DNA of 64,000 nt from Paraburkholderia phenazinium (GTDB lineage: Bacteria; Pseudomonadota; Gammaproteobacteria; Burkholderiales; Burkholderiaceae): NCBI RefSeq assembly GCF_900141745.1, contig NZ_FSRM01000001.1, forward strand, positions 3,906,001 through 3,970,000. Direction: 5' to 3'. The translations under genes and the position numbers were made by a program. A model generated the notes under the pieces. That model did no database searches. It saw nothing but the letters and a program-made list of their open reading frames with translations, and was not told the origin of the DNA. How positions within the stretch are numbered: position 1 is the first letter of the stretch; every line of letters starts with the position of its first letter. This document shows positions 36,237-45,632 of the stretch, piece by piece.

Positions 36237-36303
36237 CTAGATTCCGTATCCGTATGTAGCGTGAAGTTTCGCTGCGCGAGCAAGCCTGCGTCAGGCGCTC
36301 AGC

Positions 36304-38289
36304 TCAGATATCCGCTTCGACTTCGTTACCCTTTTCTTCGAGCCAGCTGCGCCGCGACGCCGCTTCGCCCTTGCCCATCAGCATCGTCATGCGGGCGACG
36401 GTGCTGTCGTAGTCGAGCTCGCCCAACGCGACCGGTGACAGACGCCGCGTGTCCGGGTTCATCGTGGTGTCCCACAACTGCTCCGCGCTCATTTCACCCA
36501 AGCCTTTGAAGCGGCTGATGGACCACTGCGTTTCGCGCACGCCGTCCTTGCGCAGCTTGTCGAGGATCGCTTCGAGCTCGCCTTCGTCAAGCGCGTACAG
36601 CTTCTGCGCGGGCTTCTTGCCGCGTGCAGGTGCATCGACGCGGAACAGCGGCGGACGCGCCACACACACGTGACCGCGTTCGATCAGTTGCGGGAAGTGC
36701 TTGAAGAACAACGTCAGCAGCAATACCTGGATGTGCGAACCGTCCACGTCCGCGTCGGACAGAATGCAGATCTTGCCGTAGCGCAGATTGGACAGATCGA
36801 TGTGGTCGTCGGGGCTGTGCGGATCAACGCCGATGGCCACCGAAATGTCGTGCACCTCGTTATTGGCAAAGAGGCGATCGCGCTCGGTTTCCCATGTGTT
36901 CAGCACTTTGCCGCGCAAAGGGAGGATGGCCTGATATTCCTTGTCTCGCCCCATCTTGGCAGACCCGCCGGCCGAATCGCCTTCGACGAGGAACAGTTCG
37001 TTGCGCGAGATATCCGTGGATTCGCAATCGGTCAGCTTGCCCGGCAGCACGGCCACGCCCGAGCTTTTGCGTTTCTCGACCTTCTGGCCGGCACGCGTGC
37101 GGGCTTGCGCCTGCTTGATGACGAGATCCGCGAGTTTTTTGCCATGCTCGACATGCTGATTCAGCCACAATTCAAGCGCAGGACGCGAGAACGACGACAC
37201 CAGTTTCACCGCGTCGCGGCTGTTCAAACGCTCTTTGATCTGCCCTTGGAACTGCGGATCGAGCACCTTCGCGGACAGCACAAACGACACGCGCGCGAAC
37301 ACGTCTTCCGCGAGCAACTTGACACCCTTCGGCTGCAGATTGTGCAGTTCGACGAAGCTCTTGACCGCCTGGAACAGACCGTCACGCAGCCCCGATTCGT
37401 GCGTGCCGCCTGCGGGTGTCGGAATCAGGTTGACGTAGGACTCGCGCGTGAGCGTGCCTTCTTCGCTCCAGGCTACCACCCAGGCCGCGCCCTCGCCTTC
37501 CGCAAAGGTTTCTTCGTTCGAGCGCGAACTCTCGGCGTACCGTTCGCCTTCGAAGAGCGGAATCAGCAGGTCGCTACCGTTCATGCCTTCGAGCAGATAG
37601 CCGCGCAGACCGTCTTCATACTTCCAGGTTTGGCGCTCGCCGGTTTTCTCGTTGACGAGCGTGACCTCGACGCCCGGCAACAACACCGCTTTCGAGCGCA
37701 GCAGACGCTGCAGTTCGCTGAGCGGCAGGTTCGGCGAGTCGAAGTACTTCGGATTGGCCCATGCGGTGACGCGTGTGCCGGATTTCTTCTCGCCTTTGGC
37801 GGCCGGCCGGACAGTTAGTTGCCTGGCCACATCGCCGTTGGCAAAGCCCAGTTCGGCGACCTTGCCGTCGCGCCAGACGGTAACGTCGAGGCGCGTGGAC
37901 AGGGCGTTGGTGACCGAGACGCCCACCCCGTGCAGACCGCCCGAGAACGTGTAGGCGCCGCCCGCGGCCTTGTCGAACTTGCCGCCTGCGTGCAGGCGCG
38001 TGAAGACGATTTCGACGACCGGCACGCCTTCTTCCGGGTGCATGCCGAAGGGGATGCCGCGGCCGTCGTCGTCGACGGACACCGACTGGTCCGCGTGCAG
38101 CGTGACCGTGATCTGGCGGCCGTAGCCGCCGAGGGCTTCGTCCGATGCGTTGTCGATGACTTCCTGAATGATGTGCAGCGGATTTTCGGTGCGGGTGTAC
38201 ATGCCGGGTCGTTGCTTGACCGGCTCGAGGCCCTTCAACACCTTGATCGACGCTTCGCTATACGCGGCGTTTGGCTTTTTCGTAGACAT
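36304..38289 (-). CDS. parE: DNA topoisomerase IV subunit B
   Basis: The 661-residue protein has the GHKL ATPase domain (EVIDNASDEALGGYG, VDDDGRGIPFGMH, FSGGLHGVGVSVTNAL) and the TOPRIM domain (LFLVEGDSAGGSAKMGRD, DADVDGSHI). The length and the parC gene next door identify ParE over GyrB. Together the pair unlinks daughter chromosomes. A group of TTGTCCACA-like sites lies upstream at 38317-38351. Confidence 0.97.
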   Translation of the reverse strand: MSTKKPNAAYSEASIKVLKGLEPVKQRPGMYTRTENPLHIIQEVIDNASDEALGGYGRQITVTLHADQSVSVDDDGRGIPFGMHPEEGVPVVEIVFTRLHAGGKFDKAAGGAYTFSGGLHGVGVSVTNALSTRLDVTVWRDGKVAELGFANGDVARQLTVRPAAKGEKKSGTRVTAWANPKYFDSPNLPLSELQRLLRSKAVLLPGVEVTLVNEKTGERQTWKYEDGLRGYLLEGMNGSDLLIPLFEGERYAESSRSNEETFAEGEGAAWVVAWSEEGTLTRESYVNLIPTPAGGTHESGLRDGLFQAVKSFVELHNLQPKGVKLLAEDVFARVSFVLSAKVLDPQFQGQIKERLNSRDAVKLVSSFSRPALELWLNQHVEHGKKLADLVIKQAQARTRAGQKVEKRKSSGVAVLPGKLTDCESTDISRNELFLVEGDSAGGSAKMGRDKEYQAILPLRGKVLNTWETERDRLFANNEVHDISVAIGVDPHSPDDHIDLSNLRYGKICILSDADVDGSHIQVLLLTLFFKHFPQLIERGHVCVARPPLFRVDAPARGKKPAQKLYALDEGELEAILDKLRKDGVRETQWSISRFKGLGEMSAEQLWDTTMNPDTRRLSPVALGELDYDSTVARMTMLMGKGEAASRRSWLEEKGNEVEADI

Positions 38290-38316
38290 GGTTGACTCGG
38301 GTCCGTCGGTTCATCG

Positions 38317-38351
38317 TTGTCCACAGGTCCTGTGGACAGGTCCGTGGACAA
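38317..38351. promoter_or_regulatory. Cluster of DnaA-box-like sites upstream of parE
   Basis: TTGTCCACA (38317-38325), CTGTCCACA on the other strand (38331-38339) and TTGTCCACG on the other strand (38343-38351) each differ from the DnaA box TTATCCACA at one to two bases. Two of them form a TGTCCACAG / CTGTGGACA hairpin with a 3-base loop. They lie in the parE 5' region. Confidence 0.45.
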
Positions 38352-38577
38352 TGCGTTGAGTTTTCAAAAAAAGCGAAACGAAACAACGGGGTGGGTGGGG
38401 TGCCCGCACGGCGGGCAAACTGTTTTATCGCCTGACTCTCTCCGGCGCCGCACTAACGCGGCGCGGCCGGCGCGAGCGCCCGGAGGAAGCCTGTTCGCGG
38501 GGTATTTTACTGATTTCGATACGGGGAGCAATTTGCCGGATGGTTGATTGGCCGTTTGGGTGGGGGGTGCCGACCGA

Positions 38578-40509
38578 TCACTTCCGCCGGCTCTCCAGCT
38601 CCTCCCACCGCTCCATCGCCGCCAGCAGCTCATCGTCGATCGCCGCATAGCGCGCCGTCAGCCTCGTACCTTCCGCCGCATCCTTCGCGAAGATCGAACC
38701 GTCTTCGAGCTGTCCACCAATCGTCTTCTGCTCAGCCTCAAGTGCGGCGATCTGCGCCGGCAACGCCTCGAGCTCGCGCTGCTCCTTGAACGACAGCTTG
38801 GCGGCACGCTGCTGCGTGTTGCGGCTCGCGGGCGCCCCGCCGTCCTTCGAGGTCGCTTCCCTGGCGGTTTCCTTTTGCGCTTCCTGCGCCATCTGCTGCG
38901 AGCGGTCGCGCTGGATCTGCCAGTCCGTAAAGCCGCCGACATACTCGCGCCACTTGCCCGCCCCTTCCGAGGCGATCACCGAGGTCGCGACGTTGTCCAG
39001 GAACGCGCGATCATGGCTGACCAGCAGCACGGTGCCGTCGTATTCCGTGAGCAGTTCTTCGAGCAGTTCGAGGGTGGGAATATCGAGGTCGTTGGTCGGT
39101 TCGTCGAGCACCAGCACGTTGGCCGGCCGCGCGAACAGACGCGCCAGCAGCAGACGGTTACGCTCACCGCCCGACAGCGACTTGACCGGCGAACGAGCGC
39201 GTTCCGGCGCGAACAGGAAGTCGCCGAGATAGCTCATCACGTGCTTTTTCTGGCCGTTGACTTCAACCCACTCGCTACCCGGACTGATAGTGTCCGAAAG
39301 ACTCTTGTCCAGATCGAGTTGCGCGCGCATCTGGTCGAAATAGGCGACTTGCAGATTGGTGCCCACGCGCACCGTGCCTTCGTCCGCCGGCAACTCGCCG
39401 AGGATCAGCTTCAGCAGCGTGGTTTTACCCGCGCCATTCGGGCCGACGAAGCCGATCTTGTCGCCGCGCATGACTGTGGCCGTGAAATTGTCCACTACCG
39501 TGCGCGAACCATAGCGCTTGGTCACATCGGTCAGTTCGGCGACGATCTTGCCGGACCTCTCGCCCTGACCCACGTCCAGCTTGACGTTGCCCTGCACGTT
39601 ACGGCGCTCCGCGCGATCCTTGCGCATCTGCTCGAGCCGGGCAATCCGGCCCACGCTACGCGTACGGCGCGCTTCGACGCCCTTACGGATCCACACTTCT
39701 TCCTGCGCGAGCAGCTTGTCGAACTTGGCCGCTTCCACCTGCTCGATTTCAAGCTGCTGCGCCTTGCGCGTCTGGTAAGCGGTGAAATTGCCCGGATACG
39801 ACAGCAGACGACCGCGATCCAGTTCGACGATGCGCGTAGCGACCCGGTCGAGAAACGCGCGATCGTGGGTAATGAACAGCAGGCCGGCCCGCAGCGAAAC
39901 CAGCAGTTCTTCGAGCCAGCGAATGCCTTCGAAGTCGAGGTGGTTGGTCGGTTCGTCCAGCAGCAGCACGTCCGGCTGCACGACCAGCGCCCGAGCCAGC
40001 GCCACGCGCTTTTGCATGCCGCCCGACAGCGAGCCGACCCGCGCCTCTCCGTTCAAACCGATCTGCTGCAGCGTGGTGGACACGCGCGTACTCCAGTTCC
40101 AGGCGTCGGCATGGTCCAGCGCCGACTGCAGTGTGTTCATGCGCGACATGAGCGAGTCGTGCTCCTGGCCTTCGGGCTCGTCGGCGAGCTGGTTGGCGAC
40201 CGCGTCGTATTCATCCAGCAGCGTGCGGGCATGAGTAAGACCGGCGGCGACCGCGTCGAACACCGTGTCGTCCGTATCGAACTCCGGCTCCTGCGGCACG
40301 TAGACCGAAGTCAGGCCCTGCTGGCGCGTGACGAGGCCGTCATCCGGCTTGCTCAGATCTGCGACGATCTTCAGCAACGACGACTTGCCCGCCCCGTTGC
40401 GACCGATCAGCCCGACGCGTTCGCCCGCTTCAAGAGAGAAATCCGCGTGATCGAGCAACGCGACGTGACCGAACGCCAGCTGCGCCCCGGTAATGGTGTA
40501 AAGCGACAT
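38578..40509 (-). CDS. ABC-F ATPase (Uup/YheS-type), translation-associated
   Basis: The 643-residue protein has two ABC domains and no membrane segment: Walker A GRNGAGKSS and GPNGAGKTT, signatures LSGGMQKRV and LSGGERNRL, and Walker B LLLDEPTNHLDFEG and LVLDEPTNDLDI. A charged coiled-coil tail of about 120 residues follows, as in Uup. ABC-F proteins act on ribosomes. The ATG at 40509 starts the first domain directly, while the upstream ATG would add 43 unlikely residues. Uup is the closest guess because of the C-terminal coiled coil. Confidence 0.9.
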   Translation of the reverse strand: MSLYTITGAQLAFGHVALLDHADFSLEAGERVGLIGRNGAGKSSLLKIVADLSKPDDGLVTRQQGLTSVYVPQEPEFDTDDTVFDAVAAGLTHARTLLDEYDAVANQLADEPEGQEHDSLMSRMNTLQSALDHADAWNWSTRVSTTLQQIGLNGEARVGSLSGGMQKRVALARALVVQPDVLLLDEPTNHLDFEGIRWLEELLVSLRAGLLFITHDRAFLDRVATRIVELDRGRLLSYPGNFTAYQTRKAQQLEIEQVEAAKFDKLLAQEEVWIRKGVEARRTRSVGRIARLEQMRKDRAERRNVQGNVKLDVGQGERSGKIVAELTDVTKRYGSRTVVDNFTATVMRGDKIGFVGPNGAGKTTLLKLILGELPADEGTVRVGTNLQVAYFDQMRAQLDLDKSLSDTISPGSEWVEVNGQKKHVMSYLGDFLFAPERARSPVKSLSGGERNRLLLARLFARPANVLVLDEPTNDLDIPTLELLEELLTEYDGTVLLVSHDRAFLDNVATSVIASEGAGKWREYVGGFTDWQIQRDRSQQMAQEAQKETAREATSKDGGAPASRNTQQRAAKLSFKEQRELEALPAQIAALEAEQKTIGGQLEDGSIFAKDAAEGTRLTARYAAIDDELLAAMERWEELESRRK

Positions 40510-40740
40510 GGAGATTTGGCAGAAGACAGCAATGAGCAGGAACCGCTCATTGTACCGGTCGCGCAGGCGGATGCCCGGATGCCGGAAGACATAGGCGTTC
40601 TTACAGCACCGCGGCGGCGGTTCGACGCGGCGATTCAAATCAGCGCTTTGTCAAATTCCGGTAATATTGCGCGTCGCCGCGCGCCCCAAAAAGGGGCAGA
40701 GTGCGCGGACCGTTGCATTGAACTGAAGAAAGAGTGTGTC

Positions 40741-40926
40741 GTGAGCGAAGTTATTGTTGAGTACAAAAGCTGGGTCTGCCTGATTTGCGGCTGGATCTAT
40801 AACGAGGAAGAAGGTCTGCCGGAGGACGGTATCGCCGCGGGCACGCGCTTCGCCGATATCCCCGAGGATTGGCGCTGCCCGCTGTGCGATGTGGGTAAGG
40901 CGGAGTTTGCGGTTGTGGAGTTTTGA
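40741..40926 (+). CDS. Rubredoxin
   Basis: The 61-residue protein has CLICGW at the N-terminal side and CPLCDV at the C-terminal side, the two C-x-x-C pairs that bind one iron, plus WIYNEEEGLPEDG and FADIPEDWRCP typical of rubredoxins. It begins with GTG. Reading frame and spacing leave no alternative start that preserves the N-terminal strand. It is a small electron carrier in the cytosol, often partnering with oxygenases or detoxifying reductases; none is nearby. Confidence 0.95.
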   Translation: MSEVIVEYKSWVCLICGWIYNEEEGLPEDGIAAGTRFADIPEDWRCPLCDVGKAEFAVVEF

Positions 40927-41241
40927 GGTGGCCATATTGCTGTAGGTGCGCGGCTTGACCGCTGATGCGCCCGGCGATATGGACGGCCCGGCCGGGTTGG
41001 TACCCGCCGGGCTGTTTTGTTTCGTGGGGCGATAGTTCGGAACGAATGCCGGCGCCATTCGCAGGCGCAGATGGCTTTGCTATACTCTGGCCCCTGCGGC
41101 GCAATTCATCCAGACGCGTGCCGGCGGGTCATCGATGCCTGACAACGCCCGCTATGCCGACGTTAGAATTGAACGCGTTCCGCGCTACGGCGGGTCAACT
41201 TAGGAACGTAGCGGTTTGGCGGAACAGATGCGCTCGCGGTG
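40927..41241. other. Intergenic region left of the island
   Basis: No supported gene lies here. TATACT (41081-41086) with TTCGCA 17 bp upstream looks like a promoter, possibly that of the original tRNA-Arg, but it lies 160 bp from the tRNA fragment. A GC-rich inverted sequence near 40990-41015 (CCCGG...CCGGG) may be a terminator for rubredoxin. Confidence 0.4.
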
Positions 41242-41258
41242 CCTCTCCCCGTAGTTCA
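41242..41258. repeat. Left attachment repeat (tRNA-Arg 5' fragment)
   Basis: CCTCTCCCCGTAGTTCA is identical to 50699-50715. After it the sequence departs from the tRNA (GGGGGTGGAAT), so this is only a fragment of a tRNA gene and not a functional one. Confidence 0.8.
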
Positions 41259-41310
41259 GGGGGTGGAATGATAGGCGCAAGGCTTGTTAGATAAGACCTC
41301 GGTCTATCGC

Positions 41311-41328
41311 TATAGCAGATCTGTAGCA
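41311..41328. repeat. Arm-type repeat(s) at the left end
   Basis: TGTAGCA at 41322-41328 and the near-copy TATAGCA at 41311-41317 match the direct repeats beside the integrase (50506-50565). Confidence 0.5.
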
Positions 41329-41460
41329 CCCCAAAATCCCCGATCGCATCACTGAATTTTCACTACGTCCAACATTGCGGGCTCATCCGGCAGCGGTCGG
41401 CCAGGAAGGGACACCCGGCGCCGCCGCCTACATCTTCAACAATCGATGGTGAAGACGTGA

Positions 41461-41865
41461 TTACGTCAGTCGTTCGAACCCGTGCTTGACCCGCGATGGA
41501 ACCGCCCTTGCCGCGACCGGTGCGAGACCAAGCACAATCACGAGGAATCCGACCTGGGCTAAATAGAATGGCGCGAGCCATTGATCGTTCGCCGCGACAT
41601 AGTACGTGTTATGTATTACATCGCTAACGATGATCGCAACAGTTAGCCAGATTCCCGCCCTCGGTTTAACGAACAACAGCACGGCGGCGAGAGGATCAAG
41701 AATAGTCAGCACAGCCCAATAGAGCCTGCTGGTAAGGGCAATTTTGCTTCCGTAGCCATAGTCCCAGAGCACACCGTGCTGCAGAATGGCGCGGGCATGA
41801 TTGAAGGTTGCAACAAGAAGGCATACTGCGAAGAGAGTGCGGATGAAAATCGATGCACGGAGCAT
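41461..41865 (-). CDS. Small integral membrane protein, unknown
   Basis: The 134-residue protein has four predicted hydrophobic helices (around TLFAVCLLVATF, LYWAVLTILDPLAAVLLFV, GIWLTVAIIVSDVIHNTYYV and FYLAQVGFLVIVLGLAPVAA). Charged residues flank them. Only a weak Shine-Dalgarno sequence precedes the ATG. I recognise no family. It is the leftmost gene of the island and its context gives no role. Confidence 0.6.
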   Translation of the reverse strand: MLRASIFIRTLFAVCLLVATFNHARAILQHGVLWDYGYGSKIALTSRLYWAVLTILDPLAAVLLFVKPRAGIWLTVAIIVSDVIHNTYYVAANDQWLAPFYLAQVGFLVIVLGLAPVAARAVPSRVKHGFERLT

Positions 41866-42080
41866 TCTGACTCTTATAGAGAGGGTTGGCGCTTAGCTTA
41901 ACAGACCGAAATCGGTCGCCGTTATCACTGCTGGAGGCGGTTCCGCGTCGTCTTATGCAGGACGCATTGCCCAGCAGTCGGCCAGTAGGGGACCTTCGAC
42001 AAGATCGCGGGAATCCGCAACAATCTCTTCTAAACCGTCATTCGACTTCCGCTGGTTCCTTGTTTCAAAGGTTACATGCA

Positions 42081-42446
42081 ATGCCACATCACGCGCTGTC
42101 GATTGTGAAGCCCGCCGTCGATGACATATTGGAGGGAAGGAAGCTTGTAGAAATTCGCTCTTGGGCTCCTCCCGCGCTCCCCCTGATTGACCTCGTACTG
42201 GTGCAAAACGATGTTTTCTTGCGGCAGGACGGGCAGGAAGACCCCAAAGGCGTCGCTCTCGCATTGGTCGACGTTGTTGCGACGCACGATTGGACGCCAG
42301 AAGAGGCTCTATCGCAAGGCAAGCAATGGTGTGCGGGCTATATTTGCTGGGAGTTGCGGAATGTGCGAACGATTGATCCGGCTGTTCAATGCGTCGCAAA
42401 GCGAGGGATTTACGCGTTGGAGTTAATTGCCACCCCAGAAGCATAG
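42081..42446 (+). CDS. ASCH-domain protein
   Basis: The 121-residue protein begins HALSIVKPAVDDILEGRKLV and continues EIRSWAPPALPL, the start of an ASCH domain, followed by VALALVDVVATHDW and the C-terminal YICWELRNVRTI. ASCH is a PUA-like fold that binds nucleic acid or nucleosides; some members act on modified bases. AAAGG precedes the ATG at 42081. It is small and single-domain. A substrate or role in the island is not evident. Confidence 0.75.
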   Translation: MPHHALSIVKPAVDDILEGRKLVEIRSWAPPALPLIDLVLVQNDVFLRQDGQEDPKGVALALVDVVATHDWTPEEALSQGKQWCAGYICWELRNVRTIDPAVQCVAKRGIYALELIATPEA

Positions 42447-42694
42447 GTCCGCCGCCCGCTATGCAGCAGAAATGATGCATCGCTTCGCACCGTGATTCCG
42501 TCGTCGGACGTGGTTCGGCCATGAGCCGCCGGTCGACGACGGCAGTTCAATCGCCGACAATTTGCAACGATAGCCACGCAATGCGCTCACGAAATATGTG
42601 AGGACCGCCGCTGTCGCCGCTGTCGCCGCGCTCGCGGATTTTGCGCTGCGTGGTAACGACGAAACGCAAAGGGCATTGGCTGTCCGCCACCAGC

Positions 42695-43093
42695 CTAGGG
42701 GGCTGAATCTTTACCGGACTGACGGCCGGTCGCTATGGTGGTCAAAAGGAGGGGCAGCTTGATAGGTTTCACAAGGTGATGGTCGAACCCTGATCTGATT
42801 GATTCAGCCTGTTCGGAGGGCGATGCCAGCGCGGTGGCCGCCACCAGTAGCGGGAAGGGTGTGGATTGCAAGCGCCGAATCTCTCTTGCCACCTCGCGTC
42901 CGTCCATAAGGGGCATCTGGATGTCGAGAACAACGACACCTGGCCGCCACGCACGGTATGCGTCAAGCGCTTCGACTCCATCGCCGGCCGTTTGAATGTC
43001 GTAACCTTGCGCACTGAAGAACAGCACGTATGCGTCCAGCAAATTCGGGTCGTCGTCCGCGATAAGCATACGCGCTGCGTTCTCAGTAGGCAT
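42695..43093 (-). CDS. Single-domain response regulator (receiver only)
   Basis: The 132-residue protein is a receiver domain: MLIADDDPNLLDAYV (acidic pair), VVVLDIQMPLMDG with the phospho-acceptor Asp, VAATA and HLVKPIKLP with the conserved Lys. No DNA-binding output domain is present, so it acts by protein contact, as CheY-type regulators do. GGAGG precedes the ATG at 43093. It is divergent from a histidine kinase gene 131 bp away, the likely partner. Confidence 0.9.
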   Translation of the reverse strand: MPTENAARMLIADDDPNLLDAYVLFFSAQGYDIQTAGDGVEALDAYRAWRPGVVVLDIQMPLMDGREVAREIRRLQSTPFPLLVAATALASPSEQAESIRSGFDHHLVKPIKLPLLLTTIATGRQSGKDSAP

Positions 43094-43224
43094 CGGATCC
43101 TCCAATCGCGAACTCTACGAGCAGCAATTGCCGGACCCGAATGGGTCGGTGCAATTCGTTTGCGTGTGGCGACGGATTCCGCAAAAATGAACTACATTGG
43201 CGCATTTCGAACTTCGGGGCATGC

Positions 43225-44343
43225 ATGCGACTGGCTGACTTTATTCTGCGTGATATGGAAAGCATTCTGGCGCAATGGGAGGCGTTCGCCAGTACGCTAT
43301 TGCCGGCAGCGGCGAACATGCGATCGTCGGCCTTGCGCGATCACGCGCAACAGATTCTGGAGGCCGTGGCAAAAGACTTGTCAACCTCCCAGACCAGCCA
43401 GGCCCAGTTCGAGAAATCGATCGGACAGGCGCTCAAGCTGACCGGGGCCGACGAAACCGCCGCACAAACGCACGCTCTTCTGCGCGCTCGCGGTGGGTTT
43501 GACATCAACCAGTTGGCTGCCGAGTACCGCGCGCTTCGCGCCAGCGTGCTTCGGCTGTGGACGAAGGAATGTCAGCCCGACGCCGCTCATCCGGAGGACA
43601 TCATCCGCTTCAATGAGGCCATCGACCAGGCAATTGCCGAATCGATTGCCTTTTTCAGTGCGCAGGTAGACCAGGCTCGTAACCTGTTGCTTGGAATGCT
43701 GGGCCACGACATGCGTAGTCCGCTCCAGACCATCCAGATGACGGCTTCGTATCTCGCAGCGCTGAACGCCGGTGAGAAAGTGTCGGTTGCTGCTTCCCGA
43801 CTAATCAGAAGTGGCGTGCGTATGCAGGCGCTGCTGGACGACATGCTTGATTTCAACCGAACCAGGCTGGGTTTGGGTGTCAATGTTGCGCCAACCGAGG
43901 GAGACCTGGCAAAACAGCTTGCCGATGAATTGGACCTGTTGCGAGCTGTGCACCCGGACCGGGAGCTTGAGCTGGACATCGTTGGCGACTGCCAGGGCGT
44001 TTGGGACGGCCGGCGCCTGCAGCAGTTACTTGGTAACCTGGTTCTGAATGCGATCAAATACGGGTCGCCCGACGCGCCGGTGCGTGTAACGCTGACGGGC
44101 GAGCAGGCGGAAGTCCTTCTGGAGGTGAAAAACAGCGGGACTGCGATCGAGCGCTCAACCCTCGACAGGATCTTTGATCCGCTCCAGCGTGGCCCGAACC
44201 ATCTGGACAGAAATACCGATAGTAGCCTGGGGCTCGGACTATATATCGCGCGCGAGATTGCCAAAGCCCACGGGGGCGGCATCGAAGCGCGCTCCGACGA
44301 AACAGAAACCGTGTTCGTTGTACGTCTACCCCATCGTCAATAG
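43225..44343 (+). CDS. Soluble sensor histidine kinase with RsbRD-like N-terminus
   Basis: The 372-residue protein has an N-terminal helical region (MRLADFILRDMESILAQWEAF ... WTKECQPD) like the RsbRD N-terminal domain, then HisKA with LLGMLGHDMRSPLQTIQM and an ATPase domain with NLVLNAIKYGS and SSLGLGLYIAREIAKAHGG. No membrane segment is visible, so it should sense a cytoplasmic signal. The ATG at 43225 gives this N-terminus. It faces a receiver-only regulator gene on the other strand. The pair sits inside the island. Confidence 0.88.
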   Translation: MRLADFILRDMESILAQWEAFASTLLPAAANMRSSALRDHAQQILEAVAKDLSTSQTSQAQFEKSIGQALKLTGADETAAQTHALLRARGGFDINQLAAEYRALRASVLRLWTKECQPDAAHPEDIIRFNEAIDQAIAESIAFFSAQVDQARNLLLGMLGHDMRSPLQTIQMTASYLAALNAGEKVSVAASRLIRSGVRMQALLDDMLDFNRTRLGLGVNVAPTEGDLAKQLADELDLLRAVHPDRELELDIVGDCQGVWDGRRLQQLLGNLVLNAIKYGSPDAPVRVTLTGEQAEVLLEVKNSGTAIERSTLDRIFDPLQRGPNHLDRNTDSSLGLGLYIAREIAKAHGGGIEARSDETETVFVVRLPHRQ

Positions 44344-44689
44344 TGGTCGCGCGTGCGCATCGATCGCCGGTCGTGCTTTGAATACGCGCACGGAGGGAGC
44401 CAAGGTTCGGGACTACGCAGCGAAGTCTTTGCGGATCATTCTTCCCCGTTGCTTCACCGAAGCAACGGCTCTTCCTGTACGGCTCTCGGATGTCCGCTTT
44501 CGATGAACGCCTGTGGCGGCTCCGGGTCGATCAGGGACGTTCAAAGTCACTTTGACTGCAGGAGGTACTCGGCGGACTCGACCCGACCTAAACGGCTTTG
44601 CAGGCCGCTGCAATTCCTTATACATCAAACACATACAACGATTGACCACCAACTTAACCACACGACGCTGTCGTTTAAAAGAAACACGA
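44344..44689. other. Intergenic region with hairpin
   Basis: No supported gene is present. A 10-bp hairpin at 44446-44468 (CCGTTGCTTC / GAAGCAACGG, ACC loop) is followed by CTCTTCC, a weak terminator for the kinase gene. The rest is AT-richer than the flanks. Confidence 0.45.
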
Positions 44690-45625
44690 TCAGCCCAGAA
44701 CAGTTCTCCAAACTGAAGCTCGGCCAGTCGAATCTTGGCAAACTACCGACAGATGCCTCGAACTTGCAGTTGACGTAGCCTGCACCAGGGCAGCATTAAA
44801 GTCCGCCTCAGTAAACAGCGCTTTGACTCGGTTGGGGACGAACGCGGCCCAACGTCCAGCCCTGCGTGGCTTGAGCGTCAAAAAATCGACGTCCGCGCCG
44901 GTAACCAATGTCGGCAAAACACCATGCGCGATCTGTGACGTGCTCAGACGCTTGGTCGCTGCAGAAACAAGCGTGTCAAAGCTGAGAGCAAGTGTAAGCG
45001 CTTGCGGCAATGCTGCCACGAGTTGGCTATGCGGGACATTGTGAGACGGCACGTGCGCCGCTTTGTGACGCTCTCGTGCCAATTGCTTAAATACCTCATC
45101 AACGTTCCCCGGCATTGCCATGCCCGCCTTCTGACTCACAATGCCGGCCGCCTTCCAGAAATTGTCGACACCAAAGCTCTTCGCAATCTTTGAGACATCG
45201 TCCGAGGTAATATTGGATTTGTCGCGACCGAACGAATAATGCGTGAACTGGTAGGGCTGCCCCATCGCACCCGATGCAACGGCCACAGCGGCTTGCTCGA
45301 ATTCGGAAAGTTTTTCGCTCATCGGTAACCCACGAGGTAGATTTCCGAGCCCTTCGAATGTCGCGATCAGCGACGCAGCTTTCAGGCCGGCGGGCAAATG
45401 CGTATATGGTACCGCCGCTTGATCAATAGCTTTCGCGCACTCCAGACTTCGATCTCGGAGAAAGCCCTCCAACGCACTGAACAGCATAACCATGCAACCG
45501 TTTCGTATAACGACCGCAGGGCTATTCGGAGTAGGCACTGGAGAGATATCGGTAGACAGAGGATCGGACAGGACGCTTTGGATAGCTCCGATTCTCCCGA
45601 CAAGCTGATCACGCGCGGTCGACAT
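44690..45625 (-). CDS. HEPN-domain protein, MAE_28990-like predicted RNase
   Basis: The 311-residue protein has a hydrophobic N-terminal HEPN helix (VMLFSALEGFLRDRSLE) and the HEPN RNase signature R-x4-H as RHKAAH (Arg186-His191; an Rx6H reading from Arg184 is also possible), in the helix following VFKQLARE. It resembles MAE_28990/MAE_18760-type HEPN proteins, predicted toxins or defence RNases. The start lies 7 bp after the stop of the DUF262 gene and its GAGG overlaps that stop, so the two are translationally coupled. RNase activity is inferred. Confidence 0.75.
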   Translation of the reverse strand: MSTARDQLVGRIGAIQSVLSDPLSTDISPVPTPNSPAVVIRNGCMVMLFSALEGFLRDRSLECAKAIDQAAVPYTHLPAGLKAASLIATFEGLGNLPRGLPMSEKLSEFEQAAVAVASGAMGQPYQFTHYSFGRDKSNITSDDVSKIAKSFGVDNFWKAAGIVSQKAGMAMPGNVDEVFKQLARERHKAAHVPSHNVPHSQLVAALPQALTLALSFDTLVSAATKRLSTSQIAHGVLPTLVTGADVDFLTLKPRRAGRWAAFVPNRVKALFTEADFNAALVQATSTASSRHLSVVCQDSTGRASVWRTVLG

Positions 45626-45632
45626 TTCTACC

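Noticed and set aside
34725..36509. A + strand open frame of about 590 codons across parC and the end of parE
   Set aside because: Antisense of a complete topoisomerase gene, with no domain and no Shine-Dalgarno sequence.
38548..40926. A long + strand open frame across the ABC-F gene, continuing into the rubredoxin gene
   Set aside because: It is the mirror of the ABC-F coding strand in GC-rich DNA. No domain is seen except the rubredoxin part, which has its own GTG start at 40741.
41076..41089. A 14-base identity (TTTGCTATACTCTG) with 50413-50426
   Set aside because: The right copy lies inside the integrase coding sequence, and the left one fits a promoter. It does not lie at the island ends, so it is not a second att site.
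42605..42630. Short CCGCTGTCG tandem repeat
   Set aside because: Too short and too few copies to be a functional array; GC-rich DNA gives such runs by chance.
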